DNA from: JBHIBC01 sp046758905
GTDB taxonomy: Bacteria; Acidobacteriota; Polarisedimenticolia; Gp22-AA2
NCBI GenBank assembly: GCA_046758905.1
Contig: JBHIBC010000021.1
Span: 1 to 41,392 of the forward strand
Direction: 5' to 3'
DNA: 41,392 bases
The position numbers were made by a program, and so were the translations under genes. The notes below the pieces were generated by a model. It saw only the letters and a list, made by a program, of their open reading frames with translations. It searched no databases and was not told where the DNA came from. Shown here one piece after another: positions 1 through 10,454 of this stretch. Each line of letters opens with the position of its first letter. Within the stretch, counting starts at the first letter, position 1.

Positions 1-1
1 C

Positions 2-481
2 GAGCGATCCGGGGCGCTGCGGGATTCCCTCCGCGTCCTCGACATGGCTTTCCAGAAGCAGGCGATGCTCCTGTCGTCGACCCCCAGCATCTACCCGGTC
101 CGCGGCCTCATGGGGAACGGCTACGGCTGGCGCCGCGACCCGTTCACCGGAATGCGCGACTTCCATCAGGGGCTCGACATCGTGGCCCCGATCGGGACCA
201 AGGTGGTCGCCCCCGCGGACGGCATCGTGACGCGCGTCGGCCGGATGGGCGGCTTCGGGAACTCGATCTTCATCTCCCACGGATACGGGATCGTCACCCG
301 GTACGGGCACCTGCAGGCGGCCAAGGTCCGTGTCGGCCAGCGGGTCAAGCGCGGCGACGTGGTCGGGCTGGTGGGCTCCACCGGGCGCAGCACCGGGCCC
401 CACCTGCACTACGAGGTCCTCGTCCATCAGAGGCATGTCGACCCGGTGAAATACATCCTCGAGGAATACCGCAGCTTCTGA
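2..481 (+). CDS. M23-family (LytM) metallopeptidase, 5' truncated
   Basis: This is the C-terminal part of a secreted peptidoglycan-cleaving or peptidoglycan-binding zinc peptidase of family M23. The reading frame is open back to the window edge (from base 2), so the real start lies outside. The catalytic LytM fold is visible: the first zinc ligands in FHQGLDI, then the GNSIFISHG and RYGHL strands, and the HxH motif in GPHLHYEV. All expected metal ligands appear present, so an active enzyme rather than an EnvC-type dead activator is likely. In this family the missing upstream part usually carries a membrane anchor and coiled coil. It is followed by a fresh promoter and secA, so it ends its own transcription unit. 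The family is certain; the substrate bond and any cell-division role are not. Confidence 0.9.
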   Translation, partial: ERSGALRDSLRVLDMAFQKQAMLLSSTPSIYPVRGLMGNGYGWRRDPFTGMRDFHQGLDIVAPIGTKVVAPADGIVTRVGRMGGFGNSIFISHGYGIVTRYGHLQAAKVRVGQRVKRGDVVGLVGSTGRSTGPHLHYEVLVHQRHVDPVKYILEEYRSF

Positions 482-500
482 CGCCACTGCCCGGCCGTCC

Positions 501-528
501 TTGACTTCACTCCCGCTTCTGCTATAGT
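501..528 (+). promoter_or_regulatory. Sigma-70-type promoter for secA
   Basis: TTGACT (501-506) is followed after 16 bases by TATAGT (523-528). It lies in the short gap after the M23 stop and stands out from the GC-rich surroundings. Transcription would start near 535 and leave a leader of about 140 bases before secA. Confidence 0.75.
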
Positions 529-628
529 TCCGACGATGCCGTCTGGCCCGATGCGACTCGCTTCCCGGGCCTCGAAGCGCGCGGCGGCGGCGACCCCTGG
601 AACCGTTCCCACCACATCTCGTCACCGG

Positions 629-646
629 GGCGCGGGCCCCCGCGCC
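629..646 (+). promoter_or_regulatory. Hairpin in the secA leader just before the ribosome-binding site
   Basis: GGCGCGGG (629-636) and CCCGCGCC (639-646) form a perfect 8-bp all-GC stem with a two-base gap. A real RNA loop would open the innermost pair. It ends seven bases before the purine-rich GAGGCGGG (653-660) that should recruit ribosomes for secA. It could modulate translation, or it may simply reflect GC-rich sequence. Confidence 0.4.
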
Positions 647-672
647 GGGCATGAGGCGGGCACTCCACACCG

Positions 673-3372
<2,700 letters not shown>

Positions 3373-3401
3373 TCCCGCCGGCCGACGGGAGGCTCTAGGC
3401 G

Positions 3402-4868
3402 ATGCTCGACCGACCGATCCCGGAAGCGCTGACCTTCGACGACGTCCTGCTGCTGCCCTCCAAGTCCGAGATCCTCCCGGCCCGCGTGGAGATCGCGACC
3501 CGGCTCAGCCGCAACATCCGCCTGAACGTCCCGATCGTCTCGGCCGCGATGGACACGGTGACCGAATCGCGCATGGCGATCGCCATGGCGCAGCAGGGGG
3601 GCATCGGCGTCATCCACAGGAACCTGAGCGTCGAGGCCCAGGCGGAGGAGGTCGACAAGGTCAAGCGCTCGGAGAGCGGCATGATCGTGGACCCGATCAC
3701 CATCGGGCCCGATCGCAGGATCTCGGAGGCCCTCGAGCTGATGAGGAAGTACCGGATCTCCGGCGTGCCGGTCACCGGGGAGTCGGGGCGTCTGCTGGGG
3801 ATCCTGACCAACCGGGACCTGCGCTTCGAGACGCGCACCGAGCTCCCGGTCTCCGCAGCGATGACCCGCGAGAACCTGGTGACGGTCCGGGTCGGCATCT
3901 CGCTGGAGGAGGCGAAGGCGATCCTCCACAAGCACAAGATCGAGAAGCTACCGGTGGTCGACCGCGATTTTCACCTGAAAGGGCTGATCACGGTCAAGGA
4001 CATCCAGAAGATGATCAAGTACCCGCACGCCTGCAAGGACGCGCTCGGACGGCTGCGGGTCGGCGCCGCGCTCGGGGTGGGGCCGGATACGCTGGAGCGG
4101 GCCCGGGCCCTGGTCGACGCCCGGGTCGACCTGCTGGTGGTGGACACCGCCCACGGCCACTCGGCCGGCGTGCTGGAGACGGTGCGCAGGCTGAAGACGA
4201 CCTTCCCCGACCTCGACCTCGTGGCCGGGAACGTCGGCACCGAGGAGGCGACGGAGGACCTGATCCGCCTCGGGGTCGATGCCGTGAAGGTGGGGGTCGG
4301 CCCCGGGTCGATCTGCACGACCCGGGTGGTCACCGGTGTCGGGGTGCCGCAGATCACCGCCATCGCTCGGTGCTCCCGGGCGGCGCAGCGCCACGACATC
4401 CCGATCATCGCCGACGGCGGCGTCAAGTTCTCGGGGGACGTCACCAAGGCGCTGGCGGCGGGCGCCTCCAGCGTGATGATCGGCTCCCTGCTCGCCGGCG
4501 CGGAGGAGTCGCCCGGAGAGACGATCCTCTACCAGGGCCGGACCTTCAAGGCCTACCGGGGGATGGGCTCGATCGGCGCGATGCGCAAGGGGAGCGCGGA
4601 CCGCTACTTCCAGGAGGCCGCGGCGGCGGACGACAAGCTGGTGCCCGAAGGGATCGAGGGCATGGTCCCCTACAAGGGAAGCGTCCAGGTGCTGGTGCAG
4701 CAGCTCGTCGGGGGGCTGCGGGCCGGCATGGGCTACTGCGGGGCCTCCGATATCGAGGCCCTGCGACGGGAGGCCCGCTTCATACGGGTCACGGGCGCCG
4801 GCCTCAAGGAGAGCCACGCGCATGACGTGGTGATCACCAAGGAGGCGCCCAACTACCGCCTCGACTGA
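3402..4868 (+). CDS. guaB: Inosine-5'-monophosphate dehydrogenase
   Basis: GuaB oxidises IMP to XMP with NAD+, the committed step of guanine nucleotide synthesis. The 488-residue protein has the usual layout: a TIM-barrel start (ALTFDDVLLLPSKSEI), two CBS domains inserted at about residues 95-205 (VTGESGRLLGILTNRDLRF and the matching second repeat), then the barrel again. The catalytic loop GPGSICTTR places the nucleophile at Cys305. GGVKFSGDVTKALAAGA and MGSIGAM phosphate-binding motifs follow. The ATG at 3402 has GGGAGG (3388-3393) at good spacing. It sits 29 bases after secA and could be read from the secA promoter. Regulation through the CBS pair by purine nucleotides is known for the family. 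Confidence 0.97.
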   Translation: MLDRPIPEALTFDDVLLLPSKSEILPARVEIATRLSRNIRLNVPIVSAAMDTVTESRMAIAMAQQGGIGVIHRNLSVEAQAEEVDKVKRSESGMIVDPITIGPDRRISEALELMRKYRISGVPVTGESGRLLGILTNRDLRFETRTELPVSAAMTRENLVTVRVGISLEEAKAILHKHKIEKLPVVDRDFHLKGLITVKDIQKMIKYPHACKDALGRLRVGAALGVGPDTLERARALVDARVDLLVVDTAHGHSAGVLETVRRLKTTFPDLDLVAGNVGTEEATEDLIRLGVDAVKVGVGPGSICTTRVVTGVGVPQITAIARCSRAAQRHDIPIIADGGVKFSGDVTKALAAGASSVMIGSLLAGAEESPGETILYQGRTFKAYRGMGSIGAMRKGSADRYFQEAAAADDKLVPEGIEGMVPYKGSVQVLVQQLVGGLRAGMGYCGASDIEALRREARFIRVTGAGLKESHAHDVVITKEAPNYRLD

Positions 4869-4887
4869 GGTCCGGGCCGCGGTCCTC
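4867..4887. terminator. Hairpin between convergent guaB and tsaE
   Basis: GAGGTCCG (4867-4874) and CGGTCCTC (4880-4887) pair with one T-T mismatch around a five-base loop. The stem spans the stop codons of both convergent genes, so it could end transcription from either side. There is no T tract, so rho-independent activity is uncertain. Confidence 0.45.
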
Positions 4888-5341
4888 AGGTCGCACGGTC
4901 GGGAGTCGGGCGGGGCCTCCCGTCCTGGATCCGCAGCCGCCGCCGGCGGCCGCCGCGATCGCGGATCGTGACCTCTACGCACGGCTCGACCCGATAGGGG
5001 CCGAGCCGTTCGGCCCACTCGACCACCGCCACGCCGTCCGTGCCCAGGATCTCCTCCAGCCCCAGCTCCTCGAGATCCGCCGAGGAGTCGACCCGGTACA
5101 GGTCCACGTGGTAGACCGGGAGGCGTCCCCGGTACTGGTTCACTAGGGTGAAGGTGGGGGAGCGGACCTCCCCCGGCGGAACGCCGAGCCCCGTGGCTAG
5201 ACCCCGGGCGAAGACGGTCTTTCCCATCCCGAGGTCCCCGACCAGCAGCACGACGTCCCCCGGACGCAGCGTGCGGGCGAGCGCCCGGCCGGCCTCGAAC
5301 GTCTCCGCCTCCGACCGGGTCAGGAAGGTGCGCGGGGTCAT
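4886..5341 (-). CDS. tsaE: tRNA threonylcarbamoyladenosine biosynthesis ATPase TsaE
   Basis: TsaE is the small ATPase that, with TsaB, TsaC and TsaD, makes the t6A modification at position 37 of ANN-decoding tRNAs. The 151-residue product is normal length. Walker A GDLGMGKT is at residues 35-42, followed by the signature SPTFTLVNQY, the HVDLYR motif and the VVEWAERLG end motif. A longer reading of the same frame exists upstream, but the family start is the ATG at 5339-5341, eight bases after the stop of the upstream GNAT gene. It is the last gene of the nnrE/D-GNAT-tsaE operon. Linkage of tsaE with nnrE/D is common in bacteria. Confidence 0.95.
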   Translation of the reverse strand: MTPRTFLTRSEAETFEAGRALARTLRPGDVVLLVGDLGMGKTVFARGLATGLGVPPGEVRSPTFTLVNQYRGRLPVYHVDLYRVDSSADLEELGLEEILGTDGVAVVEWAERLGPYRVEPCVEVTIRDRGGRRRRLRIQDGRPRPTPDRAT

Positions 5342-5349
5342 GCCGCTTC

Positions 5350-5991
5350 TCAGACCAGGGGCATCTCCATGAGCACCGGTCGCGGCATCAGATCCCGGTG
5401 CCGGCGGAAGAGCCGCGGGAGCGGGCGCACGATCTCGAAGCCGGCGCGCTGAAACAGCGGGCGGCTGCGGTGGTTGGCGATGAGACGCACGATCTTCAGG
5501 TGCCTGCGGCGCCCCACGTCGATCGCCTCCTGCAGGAGCCTGAGCCCGATCCCGCGGCCGCGGAACGCCCGCTCCACCTGAAGAGACGCGATGAACAGGA
5601 CGTCCCCGCGAGGGTTGTGCGACGCGGAGTTGAGCAACCGCTCGAACCGGGAGGGGGACCTCGGCAGGTCCCGGGTCCACAGGAGGCCGTTGGTGAGAGC
5701 GATGATCCTCGGCCGCCGCCCCGGCTGGCGCAGCTCCACCAGGAGGAACGCCTCCGGCAGGGCGAACAGCCGCCGCTGCAGCTCGTTCAGCGGCGCGGCC
5801 AGCCGGCCCCAGACGCGGCGCTCGAGAAGCGTCGCGGATTCCAGGTCGTCCGGGCGGGCCGGCCGGATCAGGACCCGGACCGCGACGGGGCGTCCCTCCG
5901 GCAGCCCGACGGCCCGGCGGGCGGGCAGGGCCACCGGTGGCCGCAAGGAGGGGGCCATCCTGCCATCCGTGAAGCCGCCGTCCTCTTTCAT
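5350..5991 (-). CDS. GNAT-family N-acetyltransferase
   Basis: The 213-residue product is a GCN5-related acetyltransferase. The core starts at VLIRPARPDDLESATLLERRVWG (β1-α1). The acetyl-CoA site is motif A, VERAFRGRGIGLRLLQEAI, and the C-terminal part LFQRAGFEIV is typical. The substrate cannot be read from sequence. The ATG at 5989-5991 overlaps the TGA of nnrE/D as ATGA, implying coupled translation. An ATG eleven codons further in would still leave the whole fold, and the first residues before it look poorly conserved. The reading frame stays open upstream, but that part is a shadow of nnrE/D. The gene lies between nnrE/D and tsaE, a slot where RimI-like enzymes sometimes occur. This one is too divergent from RimI to use that name. 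Confidence 0.85.
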   Translation of the reverse strand: MKEDGGFTDGRMAPSLRPPVALPARRAVGLPEGRPVAVRVLIRPARPDDLESATLLERRVWGRLAAPLNELQRRLFALPEAFLLVELRQPGRRPRIIALTNGLLWTRDLPRSPSRFERLLNSASHNPRGDVLFIASLQVERAFRGRGIGLRLLQEAIDVGRRRHLKIVRLIANHRSRPLFQRAGFEIVRPLPRLFRRHRDLMPRPVLMEMPLV

Positions 5992-7574
5992 GCCCCCTTC
6001 CTCCTTCCGGCGGGACCGACCGGGGGCAGCCTGAGCCAGGCCATGGCCCTCGGCAGGCGCGACAGGATGTCGCGCGCCAGCAGGGGCATCTCCCCCACCC
6101 GCGCTGCAGCCAGATCGCCCGCGAGTCCGTGCAGGTAAACGCCCAGCTTGACGCCCGCCTCGGTCTCGAGGTGCTGGGCCAGCAGCCCGGCCAGGATCCC
6201 CGTCAACACGTCGCCCGAGCCGCCGGTCGCCATCCCCGGGTTTCCGGTCGAGTTGACGAAGACTTCGCCGGAAGGGGTGGCCAAGAGGCTCCGGTGTCCC
6301 TTCAGGACTAGGTGGCACACGTGCTCCCGAGCGAAGTCCCGCGCCAGGTCGACCCTTCGGGCCTGGATCTCGGCGGTACCGAGTCCCACCAGCCGGGCCA
6401 TCTCGCCGGGATGCGGCGTCAGCACCAGGGCCCGGTCCCGCCCGGACAGCAGATCGGCACGCCCGGCGAAGGCGTTGACCCCGTCGGCGTCGAGCACCAC
6501 CGGGACGGTGGCCTGCAGGACCAGGTCCCGAACCAGTTTCTCCGTCTCGGGGTGCGTCGTCAATCCCGGACCGAGGGCCAGGACCTGTTTCCCCTCGAGC
6601 AGGTCGAGAAGCCGCGGCAGGCCCTTCCGCGCCAGGGTGCCCTCGGGGGTCTCATCCAGCGCCTCGGTCATCGCCTCCATGGCCCGGGCCACAAAGGCGG
6701 ACTGCAGTCCGGCCGGCACGGCTGCCGTGACCAGGCCGCATCCCGCCCGCAGCGCCCCCAGCGCGACCATCCGCGCGGCCCCCCCCGTGCCCCTGGAGCC
6801 GGCGACGACCAGGACGTGCCCGTAGGTCCCCTTGTGACTGTCCGAGCGCCGGGCCGGGACGATCGGGACGATATCCTCCTCCCGGACGAGATGGAGGCCG
6901 ACCCTCTCCTCGGCGACCGCCGCGGCGGGGATGGAGATGTCGACCACGTGCAGGTCCCCGCAGAGGGGCTCCGCCGGAGGGAAGATGTGGGGGAGCTTGG
7001 GACGCGCGAAGGTCACCGTGTGGTCGGCGGCGATGCAGGCCCCCGGCACCTCCGCGCTGCTCCCGCACAGTCCCGAGGGGAGGTCGACGGCCACCACGTC
7101 CGCCTCCGCCTGATTGACGTCCCGGAAGACGTCCTCCAGAAGGCCCTCCACCGCCCGCGACAGGCCGGTCCCCAGGATCCCGTCGATCACCAGGTCGGAC
7201 TCCGCCAGCAGGGCGCGGGCCCCGGCCCACTCCTCCGCCGACCGCACCTCGGACGGCGTCACGCCCATCTGTCGCAGCGCCTTCAGATTGACCGCGGCGC
7301 TGCCTTTCACCTCCGAGGACCGGCCGAACAGCAGGATCTTGAAAGGGATGCCACGGTTCCCGAGGTGCCTGGCGAGAACGAAGGCGTCTCCCCCGTTGTT
7401 CCCTTTGCCGCACAGGAGCAGGAGACGCCGGAGGGCCAGGTCGGGATAGGCCTGCTGGAGGAAGGCGAACAGCTGCAGGCCGGCGTTCTCCATCAGGATG
7501 ATCTCCGGCACCCCGAACCTCTCCACGGTGCGCCGGTCGATCGCCCGCATCTGCTCCGAGGTGAGGATCTCCAA
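5988..7574 (-). CDS. nnr: Bifunctional NAD(P)H-hydrate epimerase / ADP- or ATP-dependent dehydratase
   Basis: This enzyme repairs NADHX and NADPHX, hydrated dead-end forms of the reduced cofactors. The N-terminal domain (about residues 1-215, YjeF_N) epimerises the hydrate; CGKGNNGGDAFVLARHL is its signature. The C-terminal domain (about 225-510, carbohydrate-kinase fold) removes water at the cost of a nucleotide. Its signatures are LALGPGL, TPHPGEMARL and GNPGMATGGSGDVLTGILAG. The 528 residues match the fused family. The start is a TTG (7572-7574), supported by GGAGA nine bases upstream and by the conserved MEILTSEQMRAIDR beginning. It heads the operon with the GNAT gene and tsaE, and a promoter is visible at 7601-7629. 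Confidence 0.95.
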   Translation of the reverse strand: MEILTSEQMRAIDRRTVERFGVPEIILMENAGLQLFAFLQQAYPDLALRRLLLLCGKGNNGGDAFVLARHLGNRGIPFKILLFGRSSEVKGSAAVNLKALRQMGVTPSEVRSAEEWAGARALLAESDLVIDGILGTGLSRAVEGLLEDVFRDVNQAEADVVAVDLPSGLCGSSAEVPGACIAADHTVTFARPKLPHIFPPAEPLCGDLHVVDISIPAAAVAEERVGLHLVREEDIVPIVPARRSDSHKGTYGHVLVVAGSRGTGGAARMVALGALRAGCGLVTAAVPAGLQSAFVARAMEAMTEALDETPEGTLARKGLPRLLDLLEGKQVLALGPGLTTHPETEKLVRDLVLQATVPVVLDADGVNAFAGRADLLSGRDRALVLTPHPGEMARLVGLGTAEIQARRVDLARDFAREHVCHLVLKGHRSLLATPSGEVFVNSTGNPGMATGGSGDVLTGILAGLLAQHLETEAGVKLGVYLHGLAGDLAAARVGEMPLLARDILSRLPRAMAWLRLPPVGPAGRRKGA

Positions 7575-7600
7575 GTCGGTCGGTCTCCGGAATGGGGCTC

Positions 7601-7629
7601 ACTCTACACGCGCGGCGAGGCCCGATCAA
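7601..7629 (-). promoter_or_regulatory. Promoter for nnrE/D-GNAT-tsaE
   Basis: On the minus strand TTGATC (7624-7629) is separated by 17 bases from TAGAGT (7601-7606). The start point would be near 7594, giving a leader of about 20 bases. It diverges from the aroC promoter, whose -35 box begins 27 bases away. Confidence 0.55.
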
Positions 7630-7655
7630 GCGCGGCGCCGGCGCGGGGCGTCGCG

Positions 7656-7685
7656 TTGACAGTGGCGCGGCCACTCGAAGATAAT
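7656..7685 (+). promoter_or_regulatory. Promoter for aroC
   Basis: A perfect TTGACA (7656-7661) is followed after 18 bases by GATAAT (7680-7685). Predicted transcription start is about 7692, which leaves a leader of about 190 bases before the aroC ATG. It is among the best sigma-70 matches in the window. Confidence 0.75.
7661..7675. promoter_or_regulatory. Inverted repeat inside the aroC promoter spacer
   Basis: AGTGGC (7661-7666) and GCCACT (7670-7675) flank GCG. The repeat lies between the -35 and -10 boxes, a position where a bound repressor would block RNA polymerase. It is short, so chance is possible. Confidence 0.35.
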
Positions 7686-7691
7686 CGGCTC

Positions 7692-7883
7692 GAAAATGCC
7701 CTACCTAAGTGCGGACGCGAACCTGTCAAGTCCTTTGAATTCAAAGGGTTCTTTCAAGATCCGGCGGTTGTGGGCCTGGACGACGGACCTCAAGGTGCAA
7801 GCGCGGAATTTCGCGCCGTCCGGGCCGGCGGCCGGTATCAGATCGCCACGGTCGCAGGGCATTTTCCAACGGGAAACCTCCCA
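7692..7883 (+). other. Long untranslated aroC leader, unassigned
   Basis: The gap between nnrE/D and aroC is 309 bases and holds no convincing gene. After the divergent promoters it contains the palindrome at 7732-7747 and an almost perfect inverted repeat at 7801-7816 (GCGCGGAA/TTTCGCGC with one G-U pair). The first half is more AT-rich than its surroundings. I recognise no riboswitch or T-box. A possible 67-codon frame from 7696 runs into aroC in another frame and is not supported. A regulatory leader RNA is an inference. Confidence 0.4.
7732..7747. repeat. Perfect 16-bp palindrome in the aroC leader
   Basis: CCTTTGAATTCAAAGG reads identically on both strands. It lies about 40 bases downstream of the predicted aroC start point. 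In such GC-rich DNA an AT-rich perfect palindrome of this length stands out. It could be an operator for a dimeric repressor; as RNA, the tightly turning stem would be a poorer structure. Confidence 0.6.
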
Positions 7884-9053
7884 ATGCTCCGGTTCCTGAC
7901 AGCAGGAGAGTCCCACGGCCAAGCCCTCATCGCCGTCCTGGACGGGATCCCGGCCGGGCTGCCTCTGTCCCGATCGGACATCGACCGCGAGCTGAAGCGC
8001 CGCCAGCACGGCTACGGACGGGGAGGCAGGATGAAGGTCGAGCGCGACCGGGCCGAGATCCTCTCGGGAGTCCGCCATGGCCGGACGCTGGGCAGCCCCA
8101 TCTCCCTGATGGTCGCCAACCGGGACTGGGCCAATTGGCGCAAGGCCCTGGCCGTGGACGATCTCGATCTGAGCGAGGCCGAAAGGAAGCGCGTGACCCG
8201 GCCGCGACCGGGTCATGCCGACCTCGCCGGGACTCTCAAGTACGACGCCGCCGACGCCCGGGACATCCTGGAGCGTGCCTCGGCGCGCGAGACGGCCGCC
8301 CGGGTCGCGGTCGGCGCGATCTGCAAGACCCTCCTGGCCCGCTTCGACATCGCCATCGCCAGCCACACCACCTCCCTCGGGGACGTGGGTTACGCCCCCG
8401 GAGCCGAGAGGGGCTGGGAGGAGATCCGGGCGGCCGAGGGGTCCCCGCTGCGCTGCGCCGACCCGGAGCTGGAGCGGCGGATGATCGCACGGATCGACGA
8501 GGCCAAGGGCCGCGGGGACTCCGTGGGCGGCGCGTTCCAGGTCGTGGCCCGGGGCGTGCCGCCGGGACTCGGCAGCCATCGTCACTGGGATCTGCGTCTC
8601 AGCTCCAGGCTGGCCGCCGCGCTCTGCTCGATCCAGTCGGTCAAGGCGATGGCGATCGGCGACGGGGTGGAGGCGGCCGCGGCGGCCGGTTCCAAGTTCC
8701 ACGACGAGATCTTCTACGACCAGGCGGCCCGTCGCTTCTACCGGAAGACCAACCACGCGGGGGGGATCGAGGGCGGGATCAGCAACGGCGAGGAGATCCG
8801 CCTGCGCGTCTACGTGAAGCCCCTCTCCACCCTGCCCACGGCCTTGCACAGCGTGGACCTCGAGACGAAGCAGCAGTTCCAAGCGCAGGTCGAGAGGACC
8901 GACGTCTCCGCCATCGCCGCCGCCGGTGTCGTGGGGGAGGCGATGGCCGCCATCGTCCTCGCGGAGGCCTTCCTGGAGAAGTTCGGCGGCGACTCGCTGA
9001 AGGAGACGTCGCGGAACTACCGGGGGTATCTGGAGCAGCTGCGGCGGTATTGA
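7884..9053 (+). CDS. aroC: Chorismate synthase
   Basis: AroC makes chorismate from EPSP with reduced FMN, the last step of the shikimate pathway. The start at 7884 gives MLRFLTAGESHGQ, the family N-terminus with the conserved His11. Further signatures are RRQHGYGRGGRM, TRPRPGHADLAGTLKY, ILERASARETAARVAVG, GDSVGG and NHAGGIEGGISNGEEI. The 389 residues match the family. The reading frame stays open far upstream, but that part is antisense to nnrE/D. The ribosome-binding site is weak (GGGAAACC). It is the first gene after the promoter at 7656 and is followed after 16 bases by the alkyltransferase-like gene. Confidence 0.97.
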   Translation: MLRFLTAGESHGQALIAVLDGIPAGLPLSRSDIDRELKRRQHGYGRGGRMKVERDRAEILSGVRHGRTLGSPISLMVANRDWANWRKALAVDDLDLSEAERKRVTRPRPGHADLAGTLKYDAADARDILERASARETAARVAVGAICKTLLARFDIAIASHTTSLGDVGYAPGAERGWEEIRAAEGSPLRCADPELERRMIARIDEAKGRGDSVGGAFQVVARGVPPGLGSHRHWDLRLSSRLAAALCSIQSVKAMAIGDGVEAAAAAGSKFHDEIFYDQAARRFYRKTNHAGGIEGGISNGEEIRLRVYVKPLSTLPTALHSVDLETKQQFQAQVERTDVSAIAAAGVVGEAMAAIVLAEAFLEKFGGDSLKETSRNYRGYLEQLRRY

Positions 9054-9069
9054 GCCCCCTCAGGCTCGC

Positions 9070-9456
9070 ATGCGACGAGTGCCTCCACCCCGTCCGGGAG
9101 GAGGGGCCCTCTTCCGGACTATCTGGGACACCGTGGCCCGGATCCCTCGCGGGCGCGTGGCGACCTACGGCCAGATCGCCCGGATGGCGGGCCTGCCGCG
9201 CGGCGCGCGGACCGTGGGCTGGGCGATGCGGGCCCTCCCGGACGGCCTCAGGATCCGCGGCGCGAGGGTTCCCTGGCACCGGGTCGTCGGCGCCGGAGGG
9301 CGGATCCGCGTCCGCAGCGACGGCCCCGCGGGCGGGTGGTTCCGGGAGCAGGCGGCGCGGCTTCGACGCGAGGGCGTGGCGGTCTCCCCGGGCGGGGCGA
9401 TCGACCTCGCACGCCACGCTTGGCGCGGCGGCCGGGTCCGGCGGGAGTGCGGATGA
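9070..9456 (+). CDS. Alkyltransferase-like protein (ATL), non-catalytic MGMT homologue
   Basis: The 128-residue protein matches the C-terminal DNA-binding domain of O6-alkylguanine-DNA alkyltransferase: IPRGRVATYGQIARMAGLPRGARTVGWAMR, then the active-site segment. Where true MGMT has PCHRV this one has VPWHRVV, with Trp69 in place of the methyl-accepting Cys. That Cys-to-Trp change is the hallmark of ATL proteins, which bind and flag alkylated guanines for nucleotide excision repair but do not repair them themselves. The N-terminal MGMT domain is absent, as usual for ATLs. The stop overlaps the next start as ATGA, so it is translationally coupled to the CPBP protease gene. The start is moderately sure; a GTG three codons in is an alternative. 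Confidence 0.9.
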   Translation: MRRVPPPRPGGGALFRTIWDTVARIPRGRVATYGQIARMAGLPRGARTVGWAMRALPDGLRIRGARVPWHRVVGAGGRIRVRSDGPAGGWFREQAARLRREGVAVSPGGAIDLARHAWRGGRVRRECG

Positions 9457-10439
9457 AGGCCGGGGCGGTCGGGAAGAACGCCCGCGCGGCGATCGCGGTC
9501 GCTCTCGCCGTCGGCCTGGCGGTCGCCTACCTCGCGCGCCGCGCCGACCTGCCGGCCGGGGAGCGGCCCGCGCTGCTCGTCGCGGCCGCGGCCCTGGCGC
9601 TCCTGTTCCTGCCGTTCTTCGGCCTGTCGTTCGAGACCGTGATCCGGCGCCTGCGGCGGGCCGCCGACCGGCGGCCCGGACGCGCGCTGCTGCTTGCCGC
9701 CGCCCTCGCGGCCCCGTATCTTCTCTACTGGGCGGTCCCGGGGCGGCGGAACCTCTCCGCTCTGCTCACGATGACGGCCGTCGCGGGGGTGCCCTGCGCC
9801 ATCGCGCTCGCGTGGCCGCCGGGGCGCCGGGTCGGCGACCTTCTGGTCGTCCTGTCGATCTGGCTCCCGCTCGAATTCCGATGGGCCTCCCTCGCTTTCC
9901 CCTGGCCGGAGGGCGGCTCGGGCAAGGTCGTGGGCGTGGTGCTGGGGGTCGATCTGCTGGTCTATCTGATGGTCGTGGTCCGGCGGGTGGACGGGATCGG
10001 GTATTCCCTCGTCCCCCGCGCGAGGGAGCTGGCGCCGGCGGTGGCCGCCTTCGTCGCCTTCGCCGCGGTGGGGATCCCGATCGGGCTGCAGACCGGCTTC
10101 CTGGAGCCGGCGCGGAGCCTGCCGGGGCCGCTGGAGGGCCTCCTCAGGACCTTCGGGATCTTCCTGATCACCGCGGTTCCCGAGGAGCTGCTGTTCAGGG
10201 GGCTCCTGCAGGGCTTTCTGGAGCGCTGGACGGGGCGCTCCGGCGTGGCGCTCATCGTCGCGTCGATCCTGTTCGGGGTCGCCCACTTGAACAACGGGCC
10301 GGCCCCGGATTGGCGTTACGCCACGTTGGCGGCGCTCGCCGGCCTGGCGTACGGCTGGGTCTATCAGCGCACGCGCCGCATCGCTCCGGCGGCCGTGACG
10401 CATGCGCTGGTGGACGGCACCTGGTCGATACTGTTCTGA
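9453..10439 (+). CDS. CPBP-family intramembrane glutamic protease (Rce1/Abi-like)
   Basis: The 328-residue product is a multi-pass membrane protein with about eight hydrophobic segments. All three CPBP motifs are present: the glutamate pair in PEELLFRG (Glu244-Glu245), the FGVAHLNN motif (His278) and THALVDG (His317). Relatives cleave prenylated CAAX proteins in eukaryotes, and in bacteria they process or protect against peptides or degrade membrane substrates; the substrate here is unknown. The ATG at 9453 overlaps the atl stop. The frame is open upstream, but that part shadows atl. A second, divergent CPBP-like gene follows after 15 bases, suggesting the two act together. Confidence 0.88.
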   Translation: MKAGAVGKNARAAIAVALAVGLAVAYLARRADLPAGERPALLVAAAALALLFLPFFGLSFETVIRRLRRAADRRPGRALLLAAALAAPYLLYWAVPGRRNLSALLTMTAVAGVPCAIALAWPPGRRVGDLLVVLSIWLPLEFRWASLAFPWPEGGSGKVVGVVLGVDLLVYLMVVVRRVDGIGYSLVPRARELAPAVAAFVAFAAVGIPIGLQTGFLEPARSLPGPLEGLLRTFGIFLITAVPEELLFRGLLQGFLERWTGRSGVALIVASILFGVAHLNNGPAPDWRYATLAALAGLAYGWVYQRTRRIAPAAVTHALVDGTWSILF

Positions 10440-10454
10440 GGTCGCGAGGCAGCC

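Noticed and set aside
7696..7899. A 67-codon leader frame containing WAW before aroC, suggesting Trp attenuation
   Set aside because: It runs 16 bases into aroC instead of ending before a terminator. The ATG sits at the predicted start point with no ribosome-binding site, and no terminator/antiterminator pair is visible.
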